In this document: positions 1 to 5,933 of the stretch, in pieces
Layout of the letters: every line of letters begins with the position of its first letter
Position numbering within the stretch: position 1 is the stretch's first letter
Assembly: GCA_035529405.1 (NCBI GenBank)
Contig: DATKWV010000061.1
Location: 1-7,359, forward strand
Direction: 5' to 3'
Source of the DNA: DATKWV01 sp035529405
Lineage (GTDB): Bacteria; Planctomycetota; Phycisphaerae; Sedimentisphaerales; Anaerobacaceae
DNA length: 7,359 bases
Position numbers and translations under genes: made by a program
Notes under the pieces: model-generated
The model's input: only the letters and a program-made list of their open reading frames with translations
Databases searched by the model: none
What the model was told of the DNA's origin: nothing

Positions 1-540
1 CGACAGCACCCTATGAAAGGCGGCAATGTCGGTTTCCTCGGCTGTTACTTTAACGATGCGGGAATCAATCCCATGCACGATGAATTCTTCGACCCGATGG
101 GACCGGAGGCGCCGGCCATTTTGCGGGTAGCAAAAGAGGAAGGGCCGGACCTGGCCGTTTCGCTTCACAGCTGCGAGTTTGCCCCCGGCGTGTATCGGCC
201 GACTTATGTAACCACAGAAGTACAGAAAAGCGTGCTGTCGCTGGCAAGAAAATACTATCCGTTGCTGACCAGGCGAGCACTGCCGCACGCCCGGCCCTTT
301 ACCGTCCAACCGGAAGGCGGCGACAGGCCCAAGCCTTTTAACCTTACCAGCGCGCTTTATCACATTAGCGGCGCTACGGCCTTTACGTTCGAATGTCCCC
401 ACGGAATGGTCGGCAAAAATTTCTGCACCGTCAGCCTGGAGCAAATCCTCGATATTCAGTTATTGCTTTACGAAGCTATGCTCGAATTCGCCCTTGAACA
501 GAAAGCTGCCTCGATAACGGCCCCTGAAACCGGAAAATAA
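1..540 (+). CDS. M14-family zinc carboxypeptidase, C-terminal part (5' truncated by window edge)
   Basis: The reading frame is open to base 1, so an internal ATG at 13 is not the real start; 179 codons are visible. M14 peptidases are zinc enzymes that remove C-terminal residues from peptides or hydrolyse related amides. The visible part fits the second half of such a domain. VSLHS (His at visible residue 56) matches the third zinc ligand, and TAFTFE (Glu 131) matches the catalytic general-base glutamate near the domain end. The stretch GINPMHDEFFDP before the His resembles the substrate-binding segment of the family. The HxxE zinc motif must lie upstream, outside the window. No membrane segment or extra domain follows the catalytic Glu, and the last 20 residues look like an unstructured tail. 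The substrate cannot be told; a succinylglutamate-desuccinylase-like or DUF2817-like relative is an alternative. No clear terminator follows, only a weak GCCAATA/TATTGGC pairing at 557-594. Confidence 0.75.
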   Translation, partial: RQHPMKGGNVGFLGCYFNDAGINPMHDEFFDPMGPEAPAILRVAKEEGPDLAVSLHSCEFAPGVYRPTYVTTEVQKSVLSLARKYYPLLTRRALPHARPFTVQPEGGDRPKPFNLTSALYHISGATAFTFECPHGMVGKNFCTVSLEQILDIQLLLYEAMLEFALEQKAASITAPETGK

Positions 541-624
541 CCACCGACTTGCCAAAGCCAATAGCAAAAACCGGTTCAATATGTTATTATTGGCCGAAGC
601 TGCGATTTGCCGCGAGGTAATGCC

Positions 625-638
625 TCAAACTGACCGAT
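625..638 (+). repeat. Upstream copy of the TCAAACTGACCGAT word
   Basis: These 14 bases are identical to 765-778, the left arm of the leader hairpin. No complementary partner lies next to this copy, so it stands as a single half-site or repeat fragment about 200 bp upstream of the operon start. Confidence 0.6.
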
Positions 639-709
639 TTGCGATTCAAATTGGACGCAACTGTTTATTAAAAATGTGTTCTATAACAGAAAAAACGATA
701 GAATCAGCC

Positions 710-726
710 ATCCGCCGCAGGCGGAT
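710..726. repeat. Short perfect hairpin, ATCCGCC/GGCGGAT
   Basis: The arms ATCCGCC (710-716) and GGCGGAT (720-726) are perfectly complementary around a 3-nt loop. The hairpin lies in the spacer between the peptidase gene and the 98-aa gene and is followed by T-rich heptad repeats, not by an uninterrupted T-run. It is therefore a weak terminator candidate and more likely a dispersed palindromic repeat. Confidence 0.4.
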
Positions 727-733
727 TCCACAG

Positions 734-768
734 TTTTGCTTTTTGCGTTTTGATTTTTGCATTCTCAA
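734..768. repeat. Heptanucleotide tandem repeat, TTTTGNN type, five units
   Basis: Four consecutive 7-nt units starting at 734, 741, 748 and 755 fit TTTTGNN (for example TTTTGCT and TTTTGCG). A fifth, degenerate unit at 762-768 runs into the inverted repeat that starts at 765. The same word family appears in reverse orientation at 5141-5161. Confidence 0.6.
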
Positions 769-809
769 ACTGACCGATGGTAGTGGTCAGTTTGAGTAAT
801 AAACTGACC
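765..809 (+). promoter_or_regulatory. Leader with two mutually exclusive hairpins next to a ribosome binding site
   Basis: TCAAACTGACC (765-775) pairs perfectly with GGTCAGTTTGA (785-795) across a 9-nt loop. A further copy, AAACTGACC (801-809), pairs perfectly with the same middle arm (GGTCAGTTT, 785-793) across a 7-nt loop, so only one stem can form at a time. The second stem ends at base 809, directly against the GGAGG (810-814) of the 98-aa gene. An upstream copy (625-638) matches 765-778 over 14 nt. The arrangement could be an RNA switch for translation, a pair of operators for a dimeric regulator, or a dispersed repeat. No ligand or regulator can be named from the sequence. Confidence 0.5.
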
Positions 810-824
810 GGAGGCTGACAAAAT

Positions 825-1121
825 ATGGATACTCTTAAGCTGTTGAGGGATTATTTTCCTACCGCCGTCTTCACCGGCAAGTGCCTGATCTTTATAAGCG
901 AGGACTGGCGGGTCGAGCTTACCGAGCACAAAGACAGCGATTTCAGCAAAACGCTCAGCCAGCCGTCCGTCATACGTGTTCGCATTTTCAAAAAGGCCCT
1001 CAACGGCGAATTCGTACCGGGCCATTATGAGGATTTTCAACTGCCCGTTATCGGCGAACTGGCCGAGCAGATTGAAAAATATGTACAATCGGCCATTGGT
1101 AAAAACCTGAGAGAAGACTAA
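825..1121 (+). CDS. Hypothetical 98-aa protein, first gene of a putative operon
   Basis: I do not recognise the family. The start at 825 is supported by GGAGG at 810-814, ten bases upstream, the best ribosome binding site in the left half. The protein is small, soluble and mixed in charge. It starts with a likely helix (DTLKLLRDYF), has a middle likely rich in beta strands (CLIFISEDWRVEL and VIRVRIFKK), and ends with a probable helix (GELAEQIEKYVQSAIG) and a charged tail. There is no signal peptide, membrane segment or Cys/His cluster. It is followed after 72 bp by the DUF167 gene and then the MATE gene on the same strand, so co-transcription is plausible. Its stop codon TAA (1119-1121) lies inside the first unit of a heptanucleotide repeat. 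The reading frame is very likely real; the function is unknown. Confidence 0.7.
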   Translation: MDTLKLLRDYFPTAVFTGKCLIFISEDWRVELTEHKDSDFSKTLSQPSVIRVRIFKKALNGEFVPGHYEDFQLPVIGELAEQIEKYVQSAIGKNLRED

Positions 1122-1192
1122 AGACCAAAGACTAAAGACCAAAGCGAGGTCCAAGGAACGCAATACGCAGTACGCACGAGGCAATACGAATT
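1115..1192. repeat. Two blocks of 7-nt tandem repeats filling the intergenic spacer
   Basis: Bases 1115-1142 are four exact-length heptamers of the form AGACYAA, alternating T and C, which is also a perfect 14-bp tandem duplication (1116-1129 and 1130-1143). After a short bridge, 1158-1192 is five degenerate heptamers of the ACGCAAT type. Together they occupy nearly the whole spacer between the 98-aa gene and the DUF167 gene and include the stop codon of the former. Confidence 0.75.
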
Positions 1193-1193
1193 T

Positions 1194-1499
1194 ATGACTG
1201 ACCTGCAGATTCAGGAAATTGACGGCGGCGTGGTTTTTGCCGTAAAGGTAATCGCCGGCGCCGGCCAAACCTGCTTATGCGGACTTCTCGGCGATAAACT
1301 GAAAATCAAGGTCTCCGCCGTTGCCGAAAAAGGCAGGGCAAACAAATGCCTGCTCGAATTTCTATCCAAACACCTTGGAGTGAAAAAAAAGGATGCTGCC
1401 ATAATCGCCGGCCAAACCACCCCCATCAAGCACATTCGCGTACAAGGTATATCCGCCCAAACCCTGCTGAACAAACTCCACCTGCAAACAGACTCCTAA
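1194..1499 (+). CDS. DUF167 / YggU-family (UPF0235) protein
   Basis: This 101-aa protein matches the small alpha/beta DUF167 (UPF0235, YggU) family, whose biochemical role is not established. Visible family features are the LLGDKLKIKV strand (31-40), the EKGRANKCLLEFLSKHLGV segment (45-63) with the conserved G-x-A-N-K signature, and the IIAGQTTPIKHIRV strand (70-83). The length is typical. Two usual prolines are replaced: VIAGAG stands where VxPGAS is common, and SAVAEKG where xAPPxxG is common, so it is a slightly divergent member. The only upstream ribosome-binding candidate is GAGG at 1178-1181, 12 bases before the ATG. The MATE gene begins 3 bp after this stop, suggesting translational coupling. 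The family call is firm; the role in this operon is unknown. Confidence 0.88.
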   Translation: MTDLQIQEIDGGVVFAVKVIAGAGQTCLCGLLGDKLKIKVSAVAEKGRANKCLLEFLSKHLGVKKKDAAIIAGQTTPIKHIRVQGISAQTLLNKLHLQTDS

Positions 1500-1502
1500 C
1501 AG

Positions 1503-2951
1503 ATGACCGACAAACAACGTTTATTATCGCTAAAACAGCCAGGCACAGAACCGGATTGTCCCGATGATGAGGCTTCGCTTGGGTATATGCTCAGACTGGC
1601 TGCGCCGATGGTGGTGACAACCGTCTCCTTTACCGTCATGCAGTTCGTGGACAGGTTCATGGTCTCCCGCTTAGGTACCGATGCTTTGGCTGCGATTCTG
1701 CCGGCCGGTTTTGTCGCCTTCATACCCGGCAGCTTCGCCATGGGCGTAATAGCCGCTGTTACAATCTTCGCCAGCCAGTCCTTAGGAAGGGGCAGCAAAC
1801 AGGACTGTTCCAACTACTGCTGGCAGGCAATATATATGGGACTGGCTTACTCGGCTGTGGTAATTGCTGTTATGTGGCCTGCGGCGCCGCTGATTTTCAG
1901 GACAATGGGATACGATGCCGCCGTGGCCAATATGGAGGTTACATACCTGCGCATCACGCTTTACGCACAGTTTCTGGCGGTCTTTGTCTGGTCCTGTAAC
2001 CAGTTTTTCATTGGTGTGCATCGGCCGATTATTATCATGTACGCGGCACTTTGCAGCCAGGTGGTAAACCTCTGCGCCAACTATGTACTGATTTTCGGCA
2101 AGTTCGGTTTCCCCGCTATGGGCATTGCCGGTGCCGGTTGGGGCACATTCATAGGTATCGTGGTTGGTGCTGTCATAAGAATGACCGTTTTTTTAACAGG
2201 AAATACCAATGCAGCTTTTCACAGCCGCAGGGCTGTGAGAATCAATTTTAGCCGTATGCTTGACTTATTGAAGGTCGGCCTGCCCGCCGGATTCGAGCTG
2301 ATGTGGAACGTGACATTCTGGGGTGTTATTCTGTTCTGGCTTGTGGGAAAATTCGGTAAAGAGGCATCGGCTGCTACCAGTGCCGTTTTCGCCTGTACGA
2401 ATGTGTCGATTATGCCCGTTGTCGGCATTAATATTGCGCTCAGCGCCGCTGTCGGAAAGGCCATAGGTGCCGGCCGAAAAAAAGTCGCTGCAAAGCAAAC
2501 CAGTTTGTGCCTGAAAATAGCGATTACCTACATGGGACTTGTCGGGCTTTGCTTTTTCATATTCAGAAACGCGCTTATGAGCTTTTGGTCTTCCGATGAT
2601 AGAGTTATTGAAATCGGCGTTAACATTTTGGTCTGTGCTGCCATATACCAGGTCTTCCACGCTGCCCGTGCCGTCTATAGCGGCTCACTTCGCGGCGCCG
2701 GTGACACATGGTGGCTGGCAATAGCCTCGGCCCTGGGCGCGGTAGTGATACTCGGAGCAGGCGGTGTGCTGACAGTGATAATCTTCCCCGGCCTTGGTTC
2801 TCTCGGACCCTGGATTGCGGCTACGGTCAGCATTATTGCTGTAGGGTTGGCCAACCGCTGGAGGTTTAAGAGCAACCGATGGATGCGAATCGATTTGTTT
2901 AAGGCCCGCCAGATTACCGTCCCGATTGAAGCAGACGCCGCCGTCGAATAA
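1503..2951 (+). CDS. MATE-family multidrug/cation antiporter
   Basis: A 482-residue inner-membrane transporter of the MATE family (NorM/DinF-like), which exports cationic drugs or metabolites using a Na+ or H+ gradient. The length is usual, and twelve hydrophobic helices arranged as two similar halves can be traced between about 28 and 450. Family signatures are visible: MQFVDRFMVSRLGTDALAA (46-64) in the first helix and loop, GAGWGT (210-215), VGLPAGFEL (258-266) opening the second half, VGINIALSAAVGKAIGAGR (307-325) and SLRGAGDTWW (395-404). The N-terminal 27 residues are polar and acidic and the C-terminal 30 are soluble. The start at 1503 is 3 bp after the DUF167 stop with no Shine-Dalgarno sequence, consistent with coupled translation. 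The substrate cannot be predicted. MATE versus other MOP-superfamily flippases is clear from these motifs. Confidence 0.93.
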   Translation: MTDKQRLLSLKQPGTEPDCPDDEASLGYMLRLAAPMVVTTVSFTVMQFVDRFMVSRLGTDALAAILPAGFVAFIPGSFAMGVIAAVTIFASQSLGRGSKQDCSNYCWQAIYMGLAYSAVVIAVMWPAAPLIFRTMGYDAAVANMEVTYLRITLYAQFLAVFVWSCNQFFIGVHRPIIIMYAALCSQVVNLCANYVLIFGKFGFPAMGIAGAGWGTFIGIVVGAVIRMTVFLTGNTNAAFHSRRAVRINFSRMLDLLKVGLPAGFELMWNVTFWGVILFWLVGKFGKEASAATSAVFACTNVSIMPVVGINIALSAAVGKAIGAGRKKVAAKQTSLCLKIAITYMGLVGLCFFIFRNALMSFWSSDDRVIEIGVNILVCAAIYQVFHAARAVYSGSLRGAGDTWWLAIASALGAVVILGAGGVLTVIIFPGLGSLGPWIAATVSIIAVGLANRWRFKSNRWMRIDLFKARQITVPIEADAAVE

Positions 2952-2999
2952 TCTCCAGGCGTTTCCTGCCGCAGTGTACCCAGCAAAATACCGAAAACG

Positions 3000-3028
3000 T
3001 TGTATGGATTATCTAAGAACTTTATGGT
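3000..3028 (+). promoter_or_regulatory. Weak sigma-70-like promoter candidate for the transglutaminase-TPR gene
   Basis: TTGTAT (3000-3005) and TATGGT (3023-3028) are separated by 17 bases and lie about 75 bp before the start at 3104. Agreement is only 3/6 and 4/6 with the consensus hexamers, so this is a tentative placement for the promoter of the single gene downstream. Confidence 0.22.
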
Positions 3029-3066
3029 AAAGTACAGATTACGGAACAGAGGTTAAAACCGGGCGC

Positions 3067-3096
3067 AAAAAAAACCGAATGCAGCGCATTCACCGG
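3067..3096 (-). terminator. Intrinsic terminator-like hairpin on the minus strand, just upstream of a plus-strand gene
   Basis: GAATGC (3077-3082) and GCATTC (3086-3091) form a perfect stem with a 3-nt loop; CC/GG pairs (3075-3076 with 3095-3096) can extend it past a bulge. On the minus strand the stem is followed within two bases by eight consecutive T (plus-strand A-run 3067-3074), the layout of a rho-independent terminator. On the plus strand the hairpin lies 7 bp before the ATG at 3104 and is not followed by T. No minus-strand gene is convincing nearby, so it may stop antisense transcription or may act as a leader structure. Confidence 0.5.
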
Positions 3097-3103
3097 TAAA
3101 ATT

Positions 3104-4708
3104 ATGAAGAACTTCGTGCAAATAACCTTGTGTGTTTTGATTCTCACAGCCGGCATATCGCTGGCACGGGACGAACCTCTGGCCAATGCGGACAAGGACG
3201 GCCTGTATGCAAGAAGTATCGAGCAGGTATTGCGCCTGCCCGCAGACCAGCTCGATATCGGCATCGCCGCCTTGATTATTTCCGAACAATGGAGCGATAT
3301 GGTCCCCGGCCGAAGGTACCAGCAAAGACTTGATGACATCGCCCTGGAGATTCGCAGCAGATTAAAAGATAGAAACCTGACTGCTGATTACAGGGCAATC
3401 GCCGTCATAAACGAATACATATTCGACGAACTGGGTTTTGCCTCGGTTGAAAACGCCGATAACCCCCACGATTTATTCCTGCACACGGTGCTGGACAAAA
3501 AACGCGGTTACTGCCTGAGTCTTTCGATTCTCTATTTGGCCGTCGCAGAAAGACTGGGCCTGCCTTTATACGGCGTGGTGGTGCCGGGACACTTCTTCGT
3601 CAGGTATGACGACGGCCACGTCCGCTTCAATATCGAAACCACCGGAAAAGGCCGTACCGCTGACGACAAACACTACATCGAAAAATTCAAGGTCCCCGAA
3701 ACCGCCGACAACATTTACATGACCAACCTCAGCAAAATCCAGACGCTCGGCTGTTTCTTTAACAACTTAGGCAACAGTTACACGGACGTCGGCGACACCG
3801 AACAGGCCCTCCTTGCCCTCGAAAGGGCCGTGGAAATAAATCCCTCCCTGGCCGAGTCACTGGCCAACCTCGGCAATGTTTACCTCGAGGCCGGCCGGCT
3901 GGACGATGCAATATACAAATACCAGGCAGCCATGGAAATAAATCCCATCGATGCCAAGACCCACAATAACCTTGCCAACGCTTACTGCGCCAAGGGCTGG
4001 TTTACCGCCGCAATAGAAGAATACGACCGCTGCCTGAATCTGCAGCCGACCTTTATCGACGCGTACGAGAATCTCGCCGCCGCCTACTGCCGCCGGCAGA
4101 TGTTCGGCAACGCCGCAGCCACGCTCAAAAACGCCCTGGCCATACAGCCGCAAAACACCAGCTGTTACGTACAGCTCGGCAATGTCTATATCCAGATGGA
4201 CGATTACAAACAGGCCCAGTCCCACTTTCAAAAGGCACTGAGCATAACGCCGGATTCAGCCGAAGGTTATTTCGGGATGGGGCTTTGCTGGGGCAAATTC
4301 AATGCGCCGAAACAGGAAATCGCCGCCTATAAAAAGGCCCTCGCTCTTGACCCGCAAATGGTCGGCGCCTTGACCAATCTTGCCAACGCATACTTCAACG
4401 ACGGCGACCACGATGCCGCCTTTGAGCTGTATGGTAAGGCCGTTACAGTCCAGCCGGACAACGCCTGTGTCCATTACAACCTTGCCGCAGCCTATGCCAA
4501 TACGGACCGGTACGAACTGGCTGTCGCCGAGTACAAAAAGGCCGTTGAGTTTGACCCTCAGATGGGCGATGCGCACAACGGCCTGGCCTTTGCCTTATAC
4601 AAGCTTAAGCAATACAAGCTGGCCTGGCAGCACGCCGAATTTGCCGATAAATTAGGAGCGCCCGTTACCGCGGCCCTGAGCACCGCCATCGCAAACAGGC
4701 TCCGCTAA
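3104..4708 (+). CDS. Exported SirB1-like transglutaminase domain protein with eight TPR repeats
   Basis: This 534-residue protein has three parts. A signal peptide spans 1-21 (hydrophobic core, SLA before Arg22), so it probably works outside the cytoplasm. Residues about 80-200 form a transglutaminase-like papain-fold domain of the SirB1 type: Cys137 in RGYCLSLSILYLAVAERLG, His163 in VVPGHFFVRYD and Glu178 in FNIETT are the likely catalytic set. Residues about 214-520 are TPRs with the canonical W/L-G-Y-A-F-A-P pattern. The helix-B prolines fall at 247, 281, 315, 349, 383, 417, 451 and 485, exactly 34 apart. A ninth, partial repeat follows and caps the array. SirB1-like domains are known with TPRs; whether this one is a protease, amidase or inactive scaffold cannot be told, though the Cys/His pair is intact. 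There is no Shine-Dalgarno sequence before 3104; the signal peptide beginning at this ATG supports the start. The gene stands alone, 152 bp after the MATE stop. Confidence 0.88.
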   Translation: MKNFVQITLCVLILTAGISLARDEPLANADKDGLYARSIEQVLRLPADQLDIGIAALIISEQWSDMVPGRRYQQRLDDIALEIRSRLKDRNLTADYRAIAVINEYIFDELGFASVENADNPHDLFLHTVLDKKRGYCLSLSILYLAVAERLGLPLYGVVVPGHFFVRYDDGHVRFNIETTGKGRTADDKHYIEKFKVPETADNIYMTNLSKIQTLGCFFNNLGNSYTDVGDTEQALLALERAVEINPSLAESLANLGNVYLEAGRLDDAIYKYQAAMEINPIDAKTHNNLANAYCAKGWFTAAIEEYDRCLNLQPTFIDAYENLAAAYCRRQMFGNAAATLKNALAIQPQNTSCYVQLGNVYIQMDDYKQAQSHFQKALSITPDSAEGYFGMGLCWGKFNAPKQEIAAYKKALALDPQMVGALTNLANAYFNDGDHDAAFELYGKAVTVQPDNACVHYNLAAAYANTDRYELAVAEYKKAVEFDPQMGDAHNGLAFALYKLKQYKLAWQHAEFADKLGAPVTAALSTAIANRLR

Positions 4709-4803
4709 AATTGAATAGCCAGACAGTTCGCAGTTCTGCCCCAATCCACAGTCCTAAGGACTCCTTACGGAGGACGCCTTACGGCGGCCATCCTCCGCAG
4801 TTG

Positions 4804-4824
4804 TTCGTACTTCGTACTTCTTTA
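4804..4824. repeat. Heptanucleotide tandem repeat TTCGTAC
   Basis: TTCGTAC occurs twice in perfect tandem (4804-4810, 4811-4817), followed by a degenerate third unit (TTCTTTA). It is preceded by AGTTGTTCG, which recurs in the same orientation at 6624-6632, where another heptad block begins. Confidence 0.6.
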
Positions 4825-4850
4825 ATAGAGTAGATTTGGTGCGCCGATAA

Positions 4851-5015
4851 AGAGAAAATATAATCCTTTGTTTAGCCCCGCCATCACCATGGCAGGGTTT
4901 CTCATTGCCTGCCCTGCGAAGCCCCCCTGGGCTAAGGGACGAACCAGGGAGCTTGCCGATGGGCGAAAATCTCAAAAATGATTAGCCCCGCCACCTGTGG
5001 GCGGGGTTATGCCGG
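4851..5015 (-). repeat. Composite palindromic repeat, left copy (inverted relative to 6457-6612)
   Basis: Two segments match the right copy in inverted orientation and in the same order. Segment 4963-5015 matches 6457-6509 at 52 of 53 positions, and segment 4851-4907 matches 6556-6612 at 51 of 57. Each contains a strong hairpin: CCCCGCC/GGCGGGG (4986-4992 with 5000-5006) and CCCCGCCAT/ATGGCAGGG with one mismatch (4876-4884 with 4889-4897). A third small hairpin, AGCCC/GGGCT, lies between them (4920-4933). TTAGCCCC stands at the outer foot of both large hairpins. Confidence 0.85.
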
Positions 5016-5140
5016 AAGCCAGGCAAGTTTACCCTGAGTGTAAGAGTTTACTCTGAGTGAAATCGAAGTGAAGCAGTAAATTGAAGGGGCGGCAAGGGCG
5101 GGTCTGGCCCATTTTTTCACGGGGTTTGGAAGCAAGAGAA

Positions 5141-5161
5141 ATCAAAAATTAAAATGCAAAA
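5141..5161. repeat. Heptanucleotide tandem repeat, NNNAAAA type
   Basis: Three consecutive heptamers (5141, 5148, 5155) fit the form NNNAAAA, such as ATCAAAA and TGCAAAA. Read on the minus strand they are TTTTGCA, TTTTAAT and TTTTGAT, the same word family as the block at 734-761. Confidence 0.55.
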
Positions 5162-5228
5162 TTATTAGCGCATTTATGCAGATTTTCAGTCAAATAAACT
5201 ACAAAACCCTTGACTTAATTGTTTTTAG

Positions 5229-5507
5229 AACTTGCCTCGCTCGCCGCGATGCGTCGCAGCGGGCCAGAAAGCTTTGGATGCCTGCTTTGATGTAGCCGAA
5301 TTCGAGAGAGTTGTCGTAACGAAATCAGGTAAACGTCCCCAATTAATTCCATGGCAAAGCAAGGTTTGTCACTTTTAGGCACCAACAGTGGGTTTCTTGC
5401 GTACGAGAAAACACCCGCAGGGAATGCGCGAACCACGGGCTATGCTGCATTCAACAACGATATGGGCATTGATAACTGCCTTTTACTGCTTGGCCTCCGT
5501 GCTGTGA
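5229..5507 (+). pseudogene. Possible decayed coding remnant, one frame with an internal TAG
   Basis: One plus-strand frame is open from 5229 to 5507 except for a TAG at 5376-5378, giving 49 and then 42 sense codons. The first part has a protein-like composition (for example FDVAEFERVVVTKSGKRPQ), but I recognise no family and there is no ribosome binding site or ATG near the beginning. The minus strand is also open over 5215-5436, so chance openness is a real alternative. The stretch lies inside the region bracketed by the inverted composite repeats. Confidence 0.2.
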
Positions 5508-5539
5508 TTTTGAAAAAATGCTAAAAATCGCCCGATTGT

Positions 5540-5568
5540 TTGACAAAGCCCAAGAAATGCGGTATAAG
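5540..5568 (+). promoter_or_regulatory. Near-consensus sigma-70 promoter
   Basis: TTGACA (5540-5545, 6/6) and TATAAG (5563-5568, 5/6) are separated by an optimal 17 bases in an AT-rich setting. Transcription would start near 5575, about 90 nt upstream of the small zinc-protein gene at 5666. This is the best promoter match in the window. Confidence 0.7.
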
Positions 5569-5580
5569 TAATAAAAAACA

Positions 5581-5612
5581 AAAGATTAGAAAATCTTTAG
5601 TTCACCGAGGAG
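5581..5612 (+). promoter_or_regulatory. Leader hairpin and stray Shine-Dalgarno-like site
   Basis: AAAGATT (5581-5587) pairs perfectly with AATCTTT (5592-5598) around a 4-nt loop right at the predicted 5' end of the transcript. GAGGAG follows at 5607-5612 with no ATG, GTG or TTG at usable spacing. This could be a leader element, such as a standby ribosome site or stability hairpin, or a fossil of an earlier start. Confidence 0.35.
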
Positions 5613-5665
5613 AACAACTAGCATTTACACCTTTTTTGATTGATTATTTACCTATAGGAGTAACA

Positions 5666-5821
5666 ATGAAAAAAATGCTAAAGACTTCGGCTGAAGGCAG
5701 GAAATGCATGTTTCCGCAGTGCACGCGTATCTTGAGTATCTATAACCATAAGGATTACTGTCATATACATTTGGACCAGATACCTCAGGAGCAAAAACCT
5801 AAGGTTTTAACTCATCAGTAG
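5666..5821 (+). CDS. Small Cys/His zinc-binding protein (51 aa)
   Basis: The start at 5666 is chosen because AGGAG (5656-5660) lies 5 bp upstream. The longer frame beginning with TTG at 5540 is rejected because that TTG is part of the promoter -35 box and has no ribosome binding site. The 51-residue product is basic and has Cys14-x4-Cys19, then Cys32-x2-His35, a plausible single zinc site. Between the two pairs is LSIYNHKDYC, resembling the small bacterial zinc-knuckle proteins with a C..C...LSxYN...C..H pattern that sometimes carry DNA-binding domains. Here no further domain is present. A role as a regulator or adaptor is inference only. The gene has its own promoter, lies alone in a repeat-rich stretch, and sits between the inverted composite repeats at 4851-5015 and 6457-6612. 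Its A+T-rich start contrasts with the GC-richer neighbours. Confidence 0.72.
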   Translation: MKKMLKTSAEGRKCMFPQCTRILSIYNHKDYCHIHLDQIPQEQKPKVLTHQ

Positions 5822-5902
5822 TTTTGATGGTCGAAAGTTTATCTTTCCTATCTTAACACTTTACTGCTTTTTGGCCCCGGTCCGGTGATGTTAAGAAACC
5901 CG

Positions 5903-5933
5903 AGGTTCCGCTAAAGGCTTAAAAACCTTTTTT
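5903..5933 (+). terminator. Weak terminator candidate after the zinc-protein gene
   Basis: AGGTT (5903-5907) can pair with AACCT (5924-5928), or AAGG (5914-5917) with CCTT (5926-5929), followed by or running into six T (5928-5933). The stems are short and the first loop is long, so this is a modest candidate for the end of the transcript from 5666-5821, about 80 bp past the stop codon. Confidence 0.3.

Larger units (their letters stand above)
4709..5539. other. Gene-poor spacer rich in repeats (831 bp)
   Basis: No convincing gene was found here. From left to right it contains small GTCCT/AGGAC and CTCC/GGAG palindromes (4751-4772) and a degenerate 14-bp repeat beginning CCTTACGG at 4763 and 4777. 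Next come a TTCGTAC heptad repeat and the left inverted composite repeat (4851-5015). A near-duplicate AGTTTACYCTGAGTG follows at 5026-5040 and 5045-5059, then an A-rich heptad block at 5141-5161. The interrupted open stretch at 5229-5507 is listed separately. Open frames on the minus strand at 4754-4975 and 5215-5436 lack ribosome binding sites and any recognisable domain. Confidence 0.6.

Noticed and set aside
581..799. 72-codon plus-strand ORF before the operon
   Set aside because: It has no ribosome binding site, runs through the ATCCGCC hairpin, the heptad block and the inverted repeat, and its translation shows no domain.
765..1268. 167-codon minus-strand ORF
   Set aside because: It lies opposite the 98-aa gene and the DUF167 start; its middle is just the translation of the heptad repeats. 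Plus-strand genes here have better support.
5540..5665. Upstream TTG extension of the zinc-protein gene to 93 residues
   Set aside because: The TTG is the first codon of a consensus -35 box and has no Shine-Dalgarno, while the ATG at 5666 has AGGAG at good spacing and starts just before the conserved Cys region.
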